From Chitinophaga pinensis (lineage in GTDB: Bacteria; Bacteroidota; Bacteroidia; M30B66): DNA of 41,836 nt. The stretch covers positions 1 to 41,836 of the forward strand of contig CAMCXT010000027.1 of assembly GCA_945883545.1 (NCBI GenBank), read 5' to 3'. Shown here piece after piece: positions 16,170 through 25,424 of this stretch. The notes beneath the pieces were generated by a model. The model did not search any database and had not been told where the DNA came from. It saw only the letters and a list, made by a program, of their open reading frames with translations. Within the stretch, counting starts at the first letter, position 1; each line of letters begins with the position of its first letter. The position numbers were made by a program, and so were the translations under genes.

Positions 16170-18660
16170 GTTTTCCAACGGATAGAAAATTAGAAAATAA
16201 GCGAAACGCGCCGGGCACACCAGCTGGTAACTGACGGAAAAAGGAAAGTCCGGTATAAACGAAATGTCCATTTCCATAAGGCGCGTAGATCAACGAACCT
16301 TTGAGTTGCTCTTCATTTGGATCGGCCATTGAAAGCAAATCTTGGTATTCTGGACTGCATTTTTCTGTAAAATAAATGCCTCGTTCCTGCACCCAATTTT
16401 GAAAATCTGCATCAGAAATTTTATTCGGGTAATTAAACAACGGATTCTCAGGGTTGAGAATTTTTACTGCCGCATTTTCGTTCGTTACTCTATTTCTGGA
16501 AATTTCAAATGGATAAGGGCCTGGATTTACCTTCACGTCGCTGATCCAATTCTTGGTATTGTATTGCATCACCAAAGTGCCACCTAACTTTGTATAATTG
16601 AGCAAAATAGGCATCCATTCTGCCATTTTCTCTACAGAATTTAATGCCCGAATGCCCACCACTACTGCTTCGTAATCTTGAACAGCCAAATTCCTGATTT
16701 TTGAATCATCTAAAATTTCTACTTGAAATCCAGCACTGATCAATGCTTCAGCAACATCATCACCAGCACCTTCGATATATCCAATTTTAGAAATTAATTT
16801 TTCTAAAGGTGTGTAAGTGAACTGAAATGCACATGGTTCGTGATAAGTTTGCGTTGGAATATGATCGTGTTCGATACGCAATGTTTGTTGTAGAATTTCT
16901 TTTTTGGCTGAAGAATTCGGTTTGAACATCGCTTGAACATTCAATGTATAGGGCATTTTCACTTCACGAGAAGGCTTCATTTTTATGGTAAATGAAATCT
17001 TTTCTTTTTTCGAACCATTGGATTTAATTTGAATTTGTTCAGGAATTACCTGAATGCCTTTGTCTGTTGGGATCGACAATGATAATTCACCTTCAACATT
17101 GGTGTTTAGATATTCCAATTGAATTTCAACAACTGCATCCGATTTACCATTTGAAAGTATCACCTTCTGTGAAGGAACTGCGCGCAATGCTGGCACTACT
17201 TCCACCCTTCTGATAAGTTCTCCTTTCACCGGATCTACCCATTTGTAAATAAGTGGAATTTTTCGCTTGATCATCACACCATTTACCGAAATAACTGCCT
17301 CCGCAAACAATGCAGGATCGCTATCAGGCTGGCCGGTTTGTTTGAAATCCGAATGAACGAAAAGCCCTTCATCATGAGGATTTTCGATCCAATATGGATT
17401 ACTTGGTCGGGTATTTTGAGGGATTTGTATTTTGATTTTCTTTTCTATCAATTGATTGCTCCTTATCTTGTCTGTAAATCGAATTTCTTCAGTAGATCCG
17501 GGCACTTTGAGAGAAACCAAATTCACCATATTGGCTCTTCGGTATATAAAATTATAGTTACAAGTGAGTGTATCGCCAGCTAAATACTCAATTTTTGGTG
17601 CTGTAATATCTTGATAAACACCACCTAACGCTAGCAATAAATCTTCTACTTCTTTCAATTTTAGTTGGTATTGGAAATCATCACCCAATGCTTTGATTTG
17701 TTCAAGATATACAATCAATTGTGGGATTGTAGCAGACGCGTTGTAAGGATCGAAATTGCTGATCATTTGATTCACCATCACCGAAACCCCTGCACCTTGA
17801 GGATATCTTGACCAAGAGGTCGAAAGTCCATCGAAAATGGTTATTTTGGAAGAATCGCCTGCCAATTGTGTGAAGTATTCTAGAATTTCACCTCTTTGCA
17901 TTTTCACACCAAATCCTTGGCTTTTGTGCTGCGAACGGCTCATCGATGCAATTTCTCCGATCGACAATCCCAGATTCTGGTTGTAGATACCAACATCCAT
18001 CTTCAACATTCCTGCAGTATTCGTATTGGCATCGCGCGACGGCATGAAGTTGTTCCAATAAAGCTTTTTAGGCTGCCAAACACCAACATGTTGAAGTTGT
18101 TTGGGGTACTTTTCAAGATCTGCGGCAGCTTTAAATGCATCCACCGCTAAAATTGCTGAAGCTGTATGGTGTCCATGTCCGCCTTCTCCAGTGGTTGGGA
18201 AGCGTGTAATGATCACATCAGGTTTGAAATTTCTAATCACCCAAACCACATCGCTCAACACTGAATCGCGGTTCCAAATGGAAAATGTTTCTTCAGGATT
18301 TTTCGAATATCCAAAATCAAACGCACGGGTAAAAAACTGTTGAGCACCATCGATTTTTCGGGCAGCAAGAAGCTCCTGCGTTCTAATTAAGCCCAATGCT
18401 TCTTCCGTTTCTGGTCCGATAAGATTTTGACCACCGTCGCCTCTGGTTAATGAAAGATATGCGGTACGAAAATGCAATTCACGAGATAAATAACTCAACA
18501 AGCGGGTATTTTCATCATCGGGATGTGCTGCTATATAAAGCACACTGGCAGTATTTCCTAGTTTTTGCAGCCTTTGTAGAATTTCAGCCGACGACAATTG
18601 ACTCCAACCTGCTGCCGATTGTAGAATAATAGTAATTACAAAAATGATTTTAAGCTTCAT
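16156..18660 (-). CDS. Secreted PIG-L (LmbE-like) deacetylase with large C-terminal region
   Basis: ATG 18660 gives an 834-residue exported protein with signal peptide MKLKIIFVITIILQSAAGWS. The N-terminal PIG-L domain has the zinc-binding AHPDDE at 45-50 and the second metal and active-site segment FPTTGEGGHGHHTASA near residue 170. PIG-L enzymes remove acetyl groups from N-acetylglucosamine-type sugars or similar amides. The middle (about 350-620) is beta-rich, and the last ~200 residues contain a flavodoxin/GATase1-like segment (YEAVVVGIRALN, GGTLVMQYNTKNW). Such long PIG-L proteins are typical of Bacteroidota. It is first in a unit with the microprotein and symporter, suggesting the product is imported. 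An upstream start at 18732 would lengthen the signal region by 24 residues and is less likely. Confidence 0.9.
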   Translation of the reverse strand: MKLKIIFVITIILQSAAGWSQLSSAEILQRLQKLGNTASVLYIAAHPDDENTRLLSYLSRELHFRTAYLSLTRGDGGQNLIGPETEEALGLIRTQELLAARKIDGAQQFFTRAFDFGYSKNPEETFSIWNRDSVLSDVVWVIRNFKPDVIITRFPTTGEGGHGHHTASAILAVDAFKAAADLEKYPKQLQHVGVWQPKKLYWNNFMPSRDANTNTAGMLKMDVGIYNQNLGLSIGEIASMSRSQHKSQGFGVKMQRGEILEYFTQLAGDSSKITIFDGLSTSWSRYPQGAGVSVMVNQMISNFDPYNASATIPQLIVYLEQIKALGDDFQYQLKLKEVEDLLLALGGVYQDITAPKIEYLAGDTLTCNYNFIYRRANMVNLVSLKVPGSTEEIRFTDKIRSNQLIEKKIKIQIPQNTRPSNPYWIENPHDEGLFVHSDFKQTGQPDSDPALFAEAVISVNGVMIKRKIPLIYKWVDPVKGELIRRVEVVPALRAVPSQKVILSNGKSDAVVEIQLEYLNTNVEGELSLSIPTDKGIQVIPEQIQIKSNGSKKEKISFTIKMKPSREVKMPYTLNVQAMFKPNSSAKKEILQQTLRIEHDHIPTQTYHEPCAFQFTYTPLEKLISKIGYIEGAGDDVAEALISAGFQVEILDDSKIRNLAVQDYEAVVVGIRALNSVEKMAEWMPILLNYTKLGGTLVMQYNTKNWISDVKVNPGPYPFEISRNRVTNENAAVKILNPENPLFNYPNKISDADFQNWVQERGIYFTEKCSPEYQDLLSMADPNEEQLKGSLIYAPYGNGHFVYTGLSFFRQLPAGVPGAFRLFSNFLSVGKHEQH

Positions 18661-18821
18661 GGCTGCAAGATAAGGAATGTGAAGTGGAAGTTCAGAAGTA
18701 TAGAAAAGATTGAGAAACTTGCACATCATCAAACAATTGTAGTTGAAAGTGATTTCTTAAGAAGAAGATTCATTCACAACTTAAATCATTCTATCTTAGC
18801 CAGAAATCGAGCAGCCTCAGC

Positions 18822-19424
18822 ATGAATTATCTGGCCCATTTATATTTAGCAGGCGACAATCCAGATCTCATTGTAGGTGGGTTCATTGCAGATGCAGTGA
18901 AAGGCAAACAAATCGAAACGTTTAATACCGAAATAATTAAAGGAATTAGGCTTCATCGACAAATTGATATGTTTACCGATTCACATCCTGTAATTGAACG
19001 TGGAAAGGCAGCATTAAGGCCGAAATTCAGAAAATTTGCAGGAATTGTGATGGATGTTTTCGGAGACCATTTTCTTGCTAAAAATTGGAGTGATTATTCA
19101 GATCTAGATTTAAAAGATTATACAGAACAGGTTTACACTCTTTTACATCAGTACAAAGAATCGATGCCCGAACGATCACAGTATACTTTGCATTATATGA
19201 GCATGCAAGATTGGCTGATGAATTACCAACATATCGAAGGGATAAAACGTGCATTGTCGGGGCTTGCAAGAAGAAGTCGTTTCCCTTCGGGGATGGAAAA
19301 TGCACACAAGGAACTCGAAAGGCATTACATTTTTTACCAATCGATTTTTCATGAATTCCTTCCTGATTTGGTGAAGTTTGTAGACCAGGAACGAAAAATC
19401 AATACAAGAGGATTGTTCCTTTAG
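18822..19424 (+). CDS. acpH: Acyl carrier protein phosphodiesterase (AcpH family)
   Basis: A 200-residue cytoplasmic protein of the AcpH/DUF479 family, a helical HD-like fold that removes 4'-phosphopantetheine from acyl carrier protein. It begins MNYLAHLYLAGDNPDLIVGG, and shows the family pattern F.AD.VKG near 21-28, GIRLHRQIDMFTDSHP near residues 46-61 with the metal-binding H and D residues, and GIVMDVFGDHFLAKNW near 74-89. Length equals the usual ~195 residues. It stands alone on the plus strand, divergent from the PIG-L unit and convergent with fabH. Whether it hydrolyses ACP or another substrate in this organism is not settled by sequence. Confidence 0.88.
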   Translation: MNYLAHLYLAGDNPDLIVGGFIADAVKGKQIETFNTEIIKGIRLHRQIDMFTDSHPVIERGKAALRPKFRKFAGIVMDVFGDHFLAKNWSDYSDLDLKDYTEQVYTLLHQYKESMPERSQYTLHYMSMQDWLMNYQHIEGIKRALSGLARRSRFPSGMENAHKELERHYIFYQSIFHEFLPDLVKFVDQERKINTRGLFL

Positions 19425-19470
19425 ATTCTTTTATCTAATCATTTCACACGAATCGCTTTAGCTGAGTTTA

Positions 19471-20466
19471 CTACCAGCGAATCAATGCGGAAGCCCAAGT
19501 AAATCCCGAGCCAAAAGCAGCTAAACACAAGAGATCACCGGGTTTCAATCTGCCTTCTTGAACTGCTTCACTCAGTGCAATTGGAATAGATGCAGCTGTA
19601 GTATTTCCGTACTTCTGAATGTTGTTAAATACCTTCGATTCAGGCATTCCGAATTTTTCACGAATAAATTCTGATATTCTCAAATTAGCCTGATGTGGGA
19701 TCAATAAATCAATATCGCTAGATACCAAATCATTGGCTGTTAATGCTTCGTCAATTACTTCAGCAAAACGGGTTACAGCATGTTTGAAAACTACAGGTCC
19801 ATTCATGTAAGGCAACATCGTTCCATCATCCAGCATTTCGTGGGTAATTCGATCTTTCAAAACGCTACCTGGATGCTTCATCACCAATTCTTCAGCATAA
19901 GTGCCATCCGAATGCAAATGCGTTGATAATACTCTATGATTTTCATCATTCGTAGCCTGCAAAACCACTGCCCCTGCCCCATCGCCAAAAATTACTGCAA
20001 TATTTCGACCTCGTTCGCTGTGTTCTATTGCATTCGATTGAATTTCAGCACCAACAACCAACACATTTTTGTAAGTGCCACTTCGAATAAACTGGTCGGC
20101 AATACTCAATGCATAAATAAATCCTGAGCACTGCATTTTGATATCCATTGCTGGAATTCCTGGTATTCCAAGTTCTCGTTGCAAAAGCACTCCCGAACCG
20201 GGGAAATAATACTCGGAAGTAATTGTGGCCATTACGATAAGGCCAATGTCTTTCTCAGTAATTCCTGCATTTTTCAGCGCCATTCGACACGCTTTTGCCG
20301 ACATGCTGCTCACCGTATCTTCACCAGGAGTGAAATACCTCCTTTCCTTAATTCCAGTGCGTTCCGTAATCCACTCGTCGGATGTTGGCATTATTTGCGC
20401 CAAATCGTTGTTTGTGATTACGTTAGATGGCACATAATGCCCTGTTCCAATAATTCTTGAATGCAT
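19471..20466 (-). CDS. fabH: 3-oxoacyl-ACP synthase III (KASIII family)
   Basis: A 331-residue KASIII condensing enzyme, which joins an acyl-CoA primer to malonyl-ACP. The catalytic triad is intact: C113 in DIKMQCSGFIYAL, H258 in PHQAN and N288 in YGNTTAAS. The N-terminal TSDEWITERTGIKERRY and the GDGAGAVVL motif are also classical. Residues 210-228 (MLDDGTMLPYMNGPVVFKH) fit the substrate lid. It may initiate fatty acid synthesis or be one of several KASIII paralogues making other acyl compounds; no ACP, FabD or PlsX gene sits next to it here. It lies 38 nt behind the CDF transporter gene on the same strand. Confidence 0.88.
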   Translation of the reverse strand: MHSRIIGTGHYVPSNVITNNDLAQIMPTSDEWITERTGIKERRYFTPGEDTVSSMSAKACRMALKNAGITEKDIGLIVMATITSEYYFPGSGVLLQRELGIPGIPAMDIKMQCSGFIYALSIADQFIRSGTYKNVLVVGAEIQSNAIEHSERGRNIAVIFGDGAGAVVLQATNDENHRVLSTHLHSDGTYAEELVMKHPGSVLKDRITHEMLDDGTMLPYMNGPVVFKHAVTRFAEVIDEALTANDLVSSDIDLLIPHQANLRISEFIREKFGMPESKVFNNIQKYGNTTAASIPIALSEAVQEGRLKPGDLLCLAAFGSGFTWASALIRW

Positions 20467-20504
20467 AAGGATGGATTTCAGGGGATGAATTTAGAGATAT
20501 ACAT

Positions 20505-21398
20505 TTAAATCCTAACATCCGACGGCTCATATGGTTCAACATGAATCATCACCTCAGAAAGTTCAGGAATTAATTCCATCAGCTTCGATTTCAAACGGTG
20601 TGCTATCTCGTGACCTTCACGAACCGATAAGTTCCCATTGACCGAAATGTGTAAATCAACGAGATAATTCATCCCCGCTTTGCGGATAAAGCACTTTTCA
20701 GTATCCAAAACACCTTGAACCAGCATGGAGTGCATTCGAATACTTGCTTCTATTTTAGGATATCGGTGTTCGTCCATCAGTTCACCGAGAGCGGGACGCA
20801 AAATCAAATAGATATTGTAAAAAATGAAGCCTGAAGCGAAAAGTGCTGCCCAATCGTCGGCCGATTCGTAGCCTTTACCTAAAGAAATGGCAATCGAAAT
20901 TCCAATGAAAGCGGCCAATGAAGTAATCGCATCGCTGCGGTGGTGCCAAGCATCTGCCTCGAGCGATGAGCTGCCCGTTTCCATACTTTTTCGCTTCAAC
21001 CATCGGTACGAAATTTCTTTCCAAACAATTACTCCAGCGAGAAAGCACAAGGTGAATGGCTTTGGTAAATCGTGTGGTTTCTGAATATTGTGGATGCTTT
21101 CCCAAGCGATGATAGTGGCTGAAACGATTAAAAATCCAACGACCAAAAACACAATCAGTGGTTCTGCTCGACCATGGCCATACGGGTGATTTTTATCGGC
21201 TGGCCGGTGTGCGTATTTTAATCCAAGCAAAACCAGAAATGATCCAAAAACATCGGACGTTGATTCAATCGCATCCGCAATCAATGCATATGAATTTCCA
21301 AAGTAGCCAAAGATCCACTTAAGCGATGCTAAAACAACATTTCCAATGATGCTCCAAACGGTAGCTCTAATTGCAGATTTCGCCCGGGAGTTCGACAT
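20505..21398 (-). CDS. Cation diffusion facilitator transporter (zinc/iron efflux type)
   Basis: A 297-residue inner-membrane CDF antiporter that exports divalent metal ions. Six helices span about residues 10-205, followed by a cytoplasmic ferredoxin-like tail (LHISVNGNLSVREGHEIAHR). Metal-site segments are ADAIESTSD in helix 2 (D42, D49) and ADAWHHRSDA in helix 5 (H153, D157), plus the histidine-rich loop KNHPYGHGRAEP at 70-81. The HxxxD arrangement in helix 5 fits zinc-type members but does not prove the metal. The ATG follows directly on the TAA of the T9SS protein gene, so they may be co-transcribed although functionally unrelated. Confidence 0.93.
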   Translation of the reverse strand: MSNSRAKSAIRATVWSIIGNVVLASLKWIFGYFGNSYALIADAIESTSDVFGSFLVLLGLKYAHRPADKNHPYGHGRAEPLIVFLVVGFLIVSATIIAWESIHNIQKPHDLPKPFTLCFLAGVIVWKEISYRWLKRKSMETGSSSLEADAWHHRSDAITSLAAFIGISIAISLGKGYESADDWAALFASGFIFYNIYLILRPALGELMDEHRYPKIEASIRMHSMLVQGVLDTEKCFIRKAGMNYLVDLHISVNGNLSVREGHEIAHRLKSKLMELIPELSEVMIHVEPYEPSDVRI

Positions 21399-22304
21399 TT
21401 AATCGGTTCGAGCAACAACGAATTTACCTTGAAATGGCTTTCCGTTGGAATTTCCACGGTATATATAAATGCCTGAAGGAAATTCGGAAAAGGAGCAATT
21501 CATTTGGTTGTTATGCTGCGAACTTTGATGTTTCAAGAGACTTCCATTGATGGAAAAAATTTCCAATTCAATCATACCATCTGACTTAAAAGTTAATTCA
21601 TTCTGTGTTTGGATGATTTCAACTTCAGGATTTTCGGGGGTGATAGCCAATGGAATGGAACAAGTTCCTTGACAAAGTGTATCTCCATTCAATACAAAAT
21701 TCAACAAGTTGTAACCACATTCAGGGCAACCATTTCTGCATGTTGGGGCAAGAAAACCAGATGAAGGACCAACACCTTCGATAATATATTGCGCCAATGG
21801 ATATTGCGACATGCTCACTCTCCATCTTTTTCTTCCAATGTTTCCAATGCACACAGTATCATGCGTGGTGATCGACACACTATTAGCTGGTTGACAAGTA
21901 CCATAAGGAGCTACCAAATCGACAGAGGTAAAATCGGGATAACCGAAATTGTAGCGCATGGCTTCAGTGCCGTTGATATCCAATAAATAAACTTTTCTAC
22001 TTTCCTCTCGAATGTAGCCTCTTAATAGAGTTGAAATATTGGTATCAACTACTTGAAAAGGTTCTCCGAGTGAGTCGAATTGTGTGGTTGTAACAAGACA
22101 AACTGAATTGTCGAATAGTTTGTAATACAATAGATTATTGACTGTTGTATCCCCTTGGAAATAGAGCGTTGAACGACATGTTGTATTGGTCGTGAAGCCC
22201 GAATAATAAAAGGTTTGTACCCAACGAGCTGTAGGATTTAAATAGTTTTGAGCTGATAAACTAAATGAAAATAACATGAATATGCTCAATATAATTCTTT
22301 GCAT
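21399..22304 (-). CDS. Secreted protein with T9SS sorting domain
   Basis: A 301-residue protein with signal peptide MQRIILSIFMLFSFSLSAQ and a C-terminal ~80-residue type A T9SS sorting domain: after IPLAITPENPEVEIIQTQNE come ELEIFSINGSLLKHQ, SEFPSGIYIYRG and a final KFVVAR. It should be exported, moved through the T9SS and anchored or released at the surface. The mature part is beta-rich and contains paired cysteines near residues 200-235 (CRNGCPECG and CQGTCS), likely disulfides. No enzymatic motif is visible. The gene ends on the base before the CDF start and has its own candidate promoter. Confidence 0.85.
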   Translation of the reverse strand: MQRIILSIFMLFSFSLSAQNYLNPTARWVQTFYYSGFTTNTTCRSTLYFQGDTTVNNLLYYKLFDNSVCLVTTTQFDSLGEPFQVVDTNISTLLRGYIREESRKVYLLDINGTEAMRYNFGYPDFTSVDLVAPYGTCQPANSVSITTHDTVCIGNIGRKRWRVSMSQYPLAQYIIEGVGPSSGFLAPTCRNGCPECGYNLLNFVLNGDTLCQGTCSIPLAITPENPEVEIIQTQNELTFKSDGMIELEIFSINGSLLKHQSSQHNNQMNCSFSEFPSGIYIYRGNSNGKPFQGKFVVARTD

Positions 22305-22323
22305 AATTTTAAATTTAGGTAAT

Positions 22324-22331
22324 CAAATATA
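22324..22331 (-). promoter_or_regulatory. Candidate -7 box for the T9SS protein gene
   Basis: On the minus strand TATATTTG (22331-22324) matches TAnnTTTG exactly and lies 19 nt before the ATG at 22304, inside the 46-nt gap after the polysaccharide deacetylase gene. No convincing -33 TTG is seen. Confidence 0.5.
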
Positions 22332-22350
22332 GTAAGTTAATTATGAGAAA

Positions 22351-23286
22351 CTATAAACCTAATTTATCCATTTTGCCTTCTTCATATGACCCATCTTCAG
22401 CTGGAAATCGCAGGGATTTTCTAAGATTTGGATACTCTCTAGCAATCGACCAAACAAGACTTTCTCCGCTTGGTAACAAAGTGGATTCTTTCGTATAAAA
22501 ATCATCTTTCAATGCTTCATCAGCATTAATAATTTGCCAACCTTGAGCTTTGAAAAACTTGATCAAATCATCCAAAAAAAGCGCAGCTGCTAAATTGTGA
22601 TGCAGTAAAATGGTATGACTAATTTTTTTGGAGCAGAAAACCGATGCAAGCGAATCGTAATAAAACGCTCGATTATACAAGTGTTTAATATAATATGATT
22701 TGAACTTTTCGAGCTTTTCAGTTTCCCCAGACTGAATGTATTTAACCAAACGACCATTGATGTACCAATCAGATGCATCCACAGTAACGTGACCTATTTT
22801 ATAATTTAATTGATTAAATAATTGTTGAACTGAATCGACTTTCTCCTTTGTTTCACCTTGTTTTAAATATGGGAAACGATAAAGCTTCACATAATTTGAG
22901 TAATTGCGAATTATACTGTCATTCTGGAGAAAATCATCCTTAAACCACTGAAAAATAGCCTTTGGATGACTATAGTTTTTGTGTTCGAAAGAATGGTTCC
23001 CAATCAAATGTCCACGATCATTCCAAGACTGTAAAATAAATCTGCCTTTTTCATTTAATTTATTTTTTCCATGTGCATATAAAATTGCCTTAAGTTGATA
23101 TTTATCGAGCGTTGACAGAATGCTGTTGTTCCAAAACTCGAAAGGAAAACCTTTATAACTTGAAGTATCTCCATCATCGAAAGTGAAAGCAATTTTCCTA
23201 ACCTGATTATTAAGTCCTACAGGTCTTTGAGCAAGCAATGTGAATGAAAATATGCAACAAATAAAACTCAATAGCAATCGGTTCAT
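22351..23286 (-). CDS. Exported polysaccharide deacetylase (NodB/CE4)
   Basis: A 311-residue protein with signal peptide MNRLLLSFICCIFSFTLLAQ and a NodB homology domain. CE4 motifs are present: TFDDGD at 35-40 (D37 base, D38 metal), NHSFEH at 97-102 (H98, H102 metal), RFPYLK near residue 140, and ILLHHN with the catalytic histidine late in the domain. It should remove N-acetyl groups from a surface polysaccharide or peptidoglycan in the periplasm, or act on external glycans. The stretch between motifs 3 and 5 is longer than in minimal NodB proteins. It lies 24 nt after prmC on the same strand. Confidence 0.88.
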   Translation of the reverse strand: MNRLLLSFICCIFSFTLLAQRPVGLNNQVRKIAFTFDDGDTSSYKGFPFEFWNNSILSTLDKYQLKAILYAHGKNKLNEKGRFILQSWNDRGHLIGNHSFEHKNYSHPKAIFQWFKDDFLQNDSIIRNYSNYVKLYRFPYLKQGETKEKVDSVQQLFNQLNYKIGHVTVDASDWYINGRLVKYIQSGETEKLEKFKSYYIKHLYNRAFYYDSLASVFCSKKISHTILLHHNLAAALFLDDLIKFFKAQGWQIINADEALKDDFYTKESTLLPSGESLVWSIAREYPNLRKSLRFPAEDGSYEEGKMDKLGL

Positions 23287-23310
23287 AATTCAGATTTAAT
23301 AATAAAGAAT

Positions 23311-24171
23311 CTATTTTCTCCCGTACACTATTCTTGGATTTCCGCTCAAATCATTCTCAATTAATACATTTTTCCATCCGTCATTCGTCAAGATTTCAGC
23401 CACTTTTTCAGTATTCTCAAAATGACATTCGAGCGCAATTAATCCGCCTGATATAACCGAATTTAAACCGATTTTCGATAATTTACGATAAAACAACAAC
23501 ACATCTGGATCATCGACAAACAAAGCCATAGCGGGCTCGAAATCACGCACTTGAACAGAAAGTGAATCGCGCTCTAAATTTGAAATGTACGGCGGATTAG
23601 AAACCAGAACGTCCAATGGCTCTGCCCATTTTTCAAGTTGTAATACATCGGATTTCTGAAAGTCTACATCCAATGAAAGTGATGCGGCATTTTGCCTAGA
23701 AACTTCTAATGCTTCATCTGATAATTCCACACCAATAACCTTAGCATTGGAGCAATACGCTTTCAATGCCAGCGAAATACAACCACTTCCAGAACAAGCA
23801 TCCAGAATCACAGGATTTTCAATTCCTTGCAATTCCATGATGATTAAATTGGCAAGTTCTTCGGTTTCAGGCCGCGGAATAAGCACTGCTGGCGTGACCT
23901 TTATTTTCAAATCCATGAACCAAGTGTAACCCATAATATATTGAACAGGTTCGCCCTGAACAAGTCGCTTCACAAACCATGAATACTGCAATACATCGCT
24001 TTCTTGCACACGTAAATCGGGCTCAAAATGAATGTCGAGATGCGATAATCCATTGATATGTTGAACAGCCATCCGAAACAAAATGAGTATTTCTCCTTGA
24101 CTGTATTGCTGTTCAAGCTCTTGATAGAAATACTTTTTAATGTCGGAAATCTTGTTGCCTGCAATTCTCAT
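23311..24171 (-). CDS. prmC: Release factor glutamine methyltransferase
   Basis: PrmC methylates the glutamine of the GGQ motif in peptide chain release factors RF1 and RF2 using S-adenosylmethionine. The 286-residue protein has GEPVQYIMGY near 73-82, LIPRPETEEL near 97-106, the SAM-binding DACSGSGCISLAL at 124-136, and the N6/N5-methyltransferase signature NPPY at 192-195. Length is normal. It is divergent from ribD with only 56 nt between the start codons, an arrangement I believe is common in Bacteroidota. Confidence 0.94.
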   Translation of the reverse strand: MRIAGNKISDIKKYFYQELEQQYSQGEILILFRMAVQHINGLSHLDIHFEPDLRVQESDVLQYSWFVKRLVQGEPVQYIMGYTWFMDLKIKVTPAVLIPRPETEELANLIIMELQGIENPVILDACSGSGCISLALKAYCSNAKVIGVELSDEALEVSRQNAASLSLDVDFQKSDVLQLEKWAEPLDVLVSNPPYISNLERDSLSVQVRDFEPAMALFVDDPDVLLFYRKLSKIGLNSVISGGLIALECHFENTEKVAEILTNDGWKNVLIENDLSGNPRIVYGRK

Positions 24172-24227
24172 AGGTGCAAAAGTGCGAAAAAGTCACTGCT
24201 TTCATTCGGAAACCTTAAATTCGACCC

Positions 24228-25253
24228 ATGGAATCATTCATGTTGCGTGCGATTGAACTTGCAAAGCGAGGTGCTGGGAATGTTGCCCCAAATCCAATGG
24301 TGGGCTGCGTTATCGTTCACGATGGTGTTGTTATCGGTGAAGGTTGGCATCGTAATTATGGCGGGCCGCATGCGGAAGTGCATGCCATTCAAAGCGTTAG
24401 CGACAAGTCTCTCTTGTCACAATCTGAACTCTATGTAACGCTCGAGCCTTGCTCCCACTTTGGGAAAACACCACCCTGTGCCGATTTGATTGTTGACTCC
24501 AAAATTCCTTATGTATATGTTGCTAACCTCGATCCCAATCCACTGGTTGCGGGGAAAGGCATCGAAAAGCTTCGGGCAGCTGGAATTGAAGTAAAGGTTG
24601 GTTTGTGTCACAATGAAGCTGCTTGGATGAACAGGAGATTCCTGACTTTCATGCAGAATCAGCGACCTTACATTCGACTCAAATGGGCGATGAGTTCTGA
24701 TGGATTCATGGATAAATTGCGCTCCGCGGATGAAAAGGGCTCGTTCAGAATTTCTGGTGATGAGGCCAGAAGGATTAGCCACAGATGGCGCACGGAAGAA
24801 TCAGCAATCCTTATTGGTTCCAGAACAGCATTGGTTGATAATCCAGAGCTGACCTCTAGATTTTGGCCTGGAAAATCACCTATTTGTGTGTTGATCGATC
24901 CGAGTTTAAAAGTACCCGAAGATGCCAAATTATTCCATCAAGATCGTTTGACTTTGGTGTACAATCGATTGATTGAGAAGGCAACAACAAATGCACAATT
25001 CATTAAAATTGATGGTGATGATTTGCTTCAAGAAGTTTTGAAAGATCTGTTTGAAAGGAAAGTCCAAAGTGTACTTGTTGAAGGAGGTTCAAAAACGCTG
25101 CAATCATTTATTGATCAAAATTATTGGGACGAAATTTCAGTTTTTCAATCCAACCAAACCTTAGGCAACGGATTAAAAGCTCCAACATTTCAATCTGAAA
25201 ACGCAGATATAGAGATCATTGGGAACGATAAATTAATCTCATATTTTAAATGA
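24228..25253 (+). CDS. ribD: Bifunctional riboflavin deaminase/reductase
   Basis: RibD performs two steps of riboflavin synthesis: deamination of diaminohydroxyphosphoribosylaminopyrimidine, then NADPH reduction of the ribosyl side chain. The 341-residue protein has the deaminase zinc site (PNPMVG at 21-26, HAE at 48-50, PCSHFGKTPPC at 74-84) and, from about residue 145, the reductase domain (RPYIRLKWAMSSDG, ESAILIGSRTALVDNPELT, VLVEGGSKTLQSF). Both domains look complete. The ATG at 24228 lies just after a TAAATTCG box (24216-24223) that is one base off the -7 consensus, which would make the leader very short. No FMN riboswitch is visible in the 56-nt upstream gap. Confidence 0.95.
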   Translation: MESFMLRAIELAKRGAGNVAPNPMVGCVIVHDGVVIGEGWHRNYGGPHAEVHAIQSVSDKSLLSQSELYVTLEPCSHFGKTPPCADLIVDSKIPYVYVANLDPNPLVAGKGIEKLRAAGIEVKVGLCHNEAAWMNRRFLTFMQNQRPYIRLKWAMSSDGFMDKLRSADEKGSFRISGDEARRISHRWRTEESAILIGSRTALVDNPELTSRFWPGKSPICVLIDPSLKVPEDAKLFHQDRLTLVYNRLIEKATTNAQFIKIDGDDLLQEVLKDLFERKVQSVLVEGGSKTLQSFIDQNYWDEISVFQSNQTLGNGLKAPTFQSENADIEIIGNDKLISYFK

Positions 25254-25256
25254 ATG

Positions 25257-25288
25257 AGTCTTTAGTACTGAGTCCTCAGTCTTTAGTA
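25257..25288. repeat. Short direct repeat AGTCTTTAGTA, 21-nt period
   Basis: AGTCTTTAGTA occurs at 25257-25267 and again at 25278-25288, with CTGAGTCCTC between them, just after ribD. Similar AGT/CTTAGT-rich degenerate repeats are, from memory, frequent between genes in Bacteroidota; function unknown. Confidence 0.55.
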
Positions 25289-25424
25289 AAAAGTTGAAAG
25301 GGAAAATGAAAGTACTGGAGCTTCATTAATCTATCCTACGATTTGACTATCAAGTGATTGAAACAATTATATCACTAAACTGAACCCTCGATAAGAATGA
25401 GCATAAGGCAACCAAAACAACCTT

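Noticed and set aside
24058-24438. Plus-strand ORF spanning the prmC/ribD boundary
   Set aside because: It crosses the divergent start region and overlaps two well-supported core genes in other frames.
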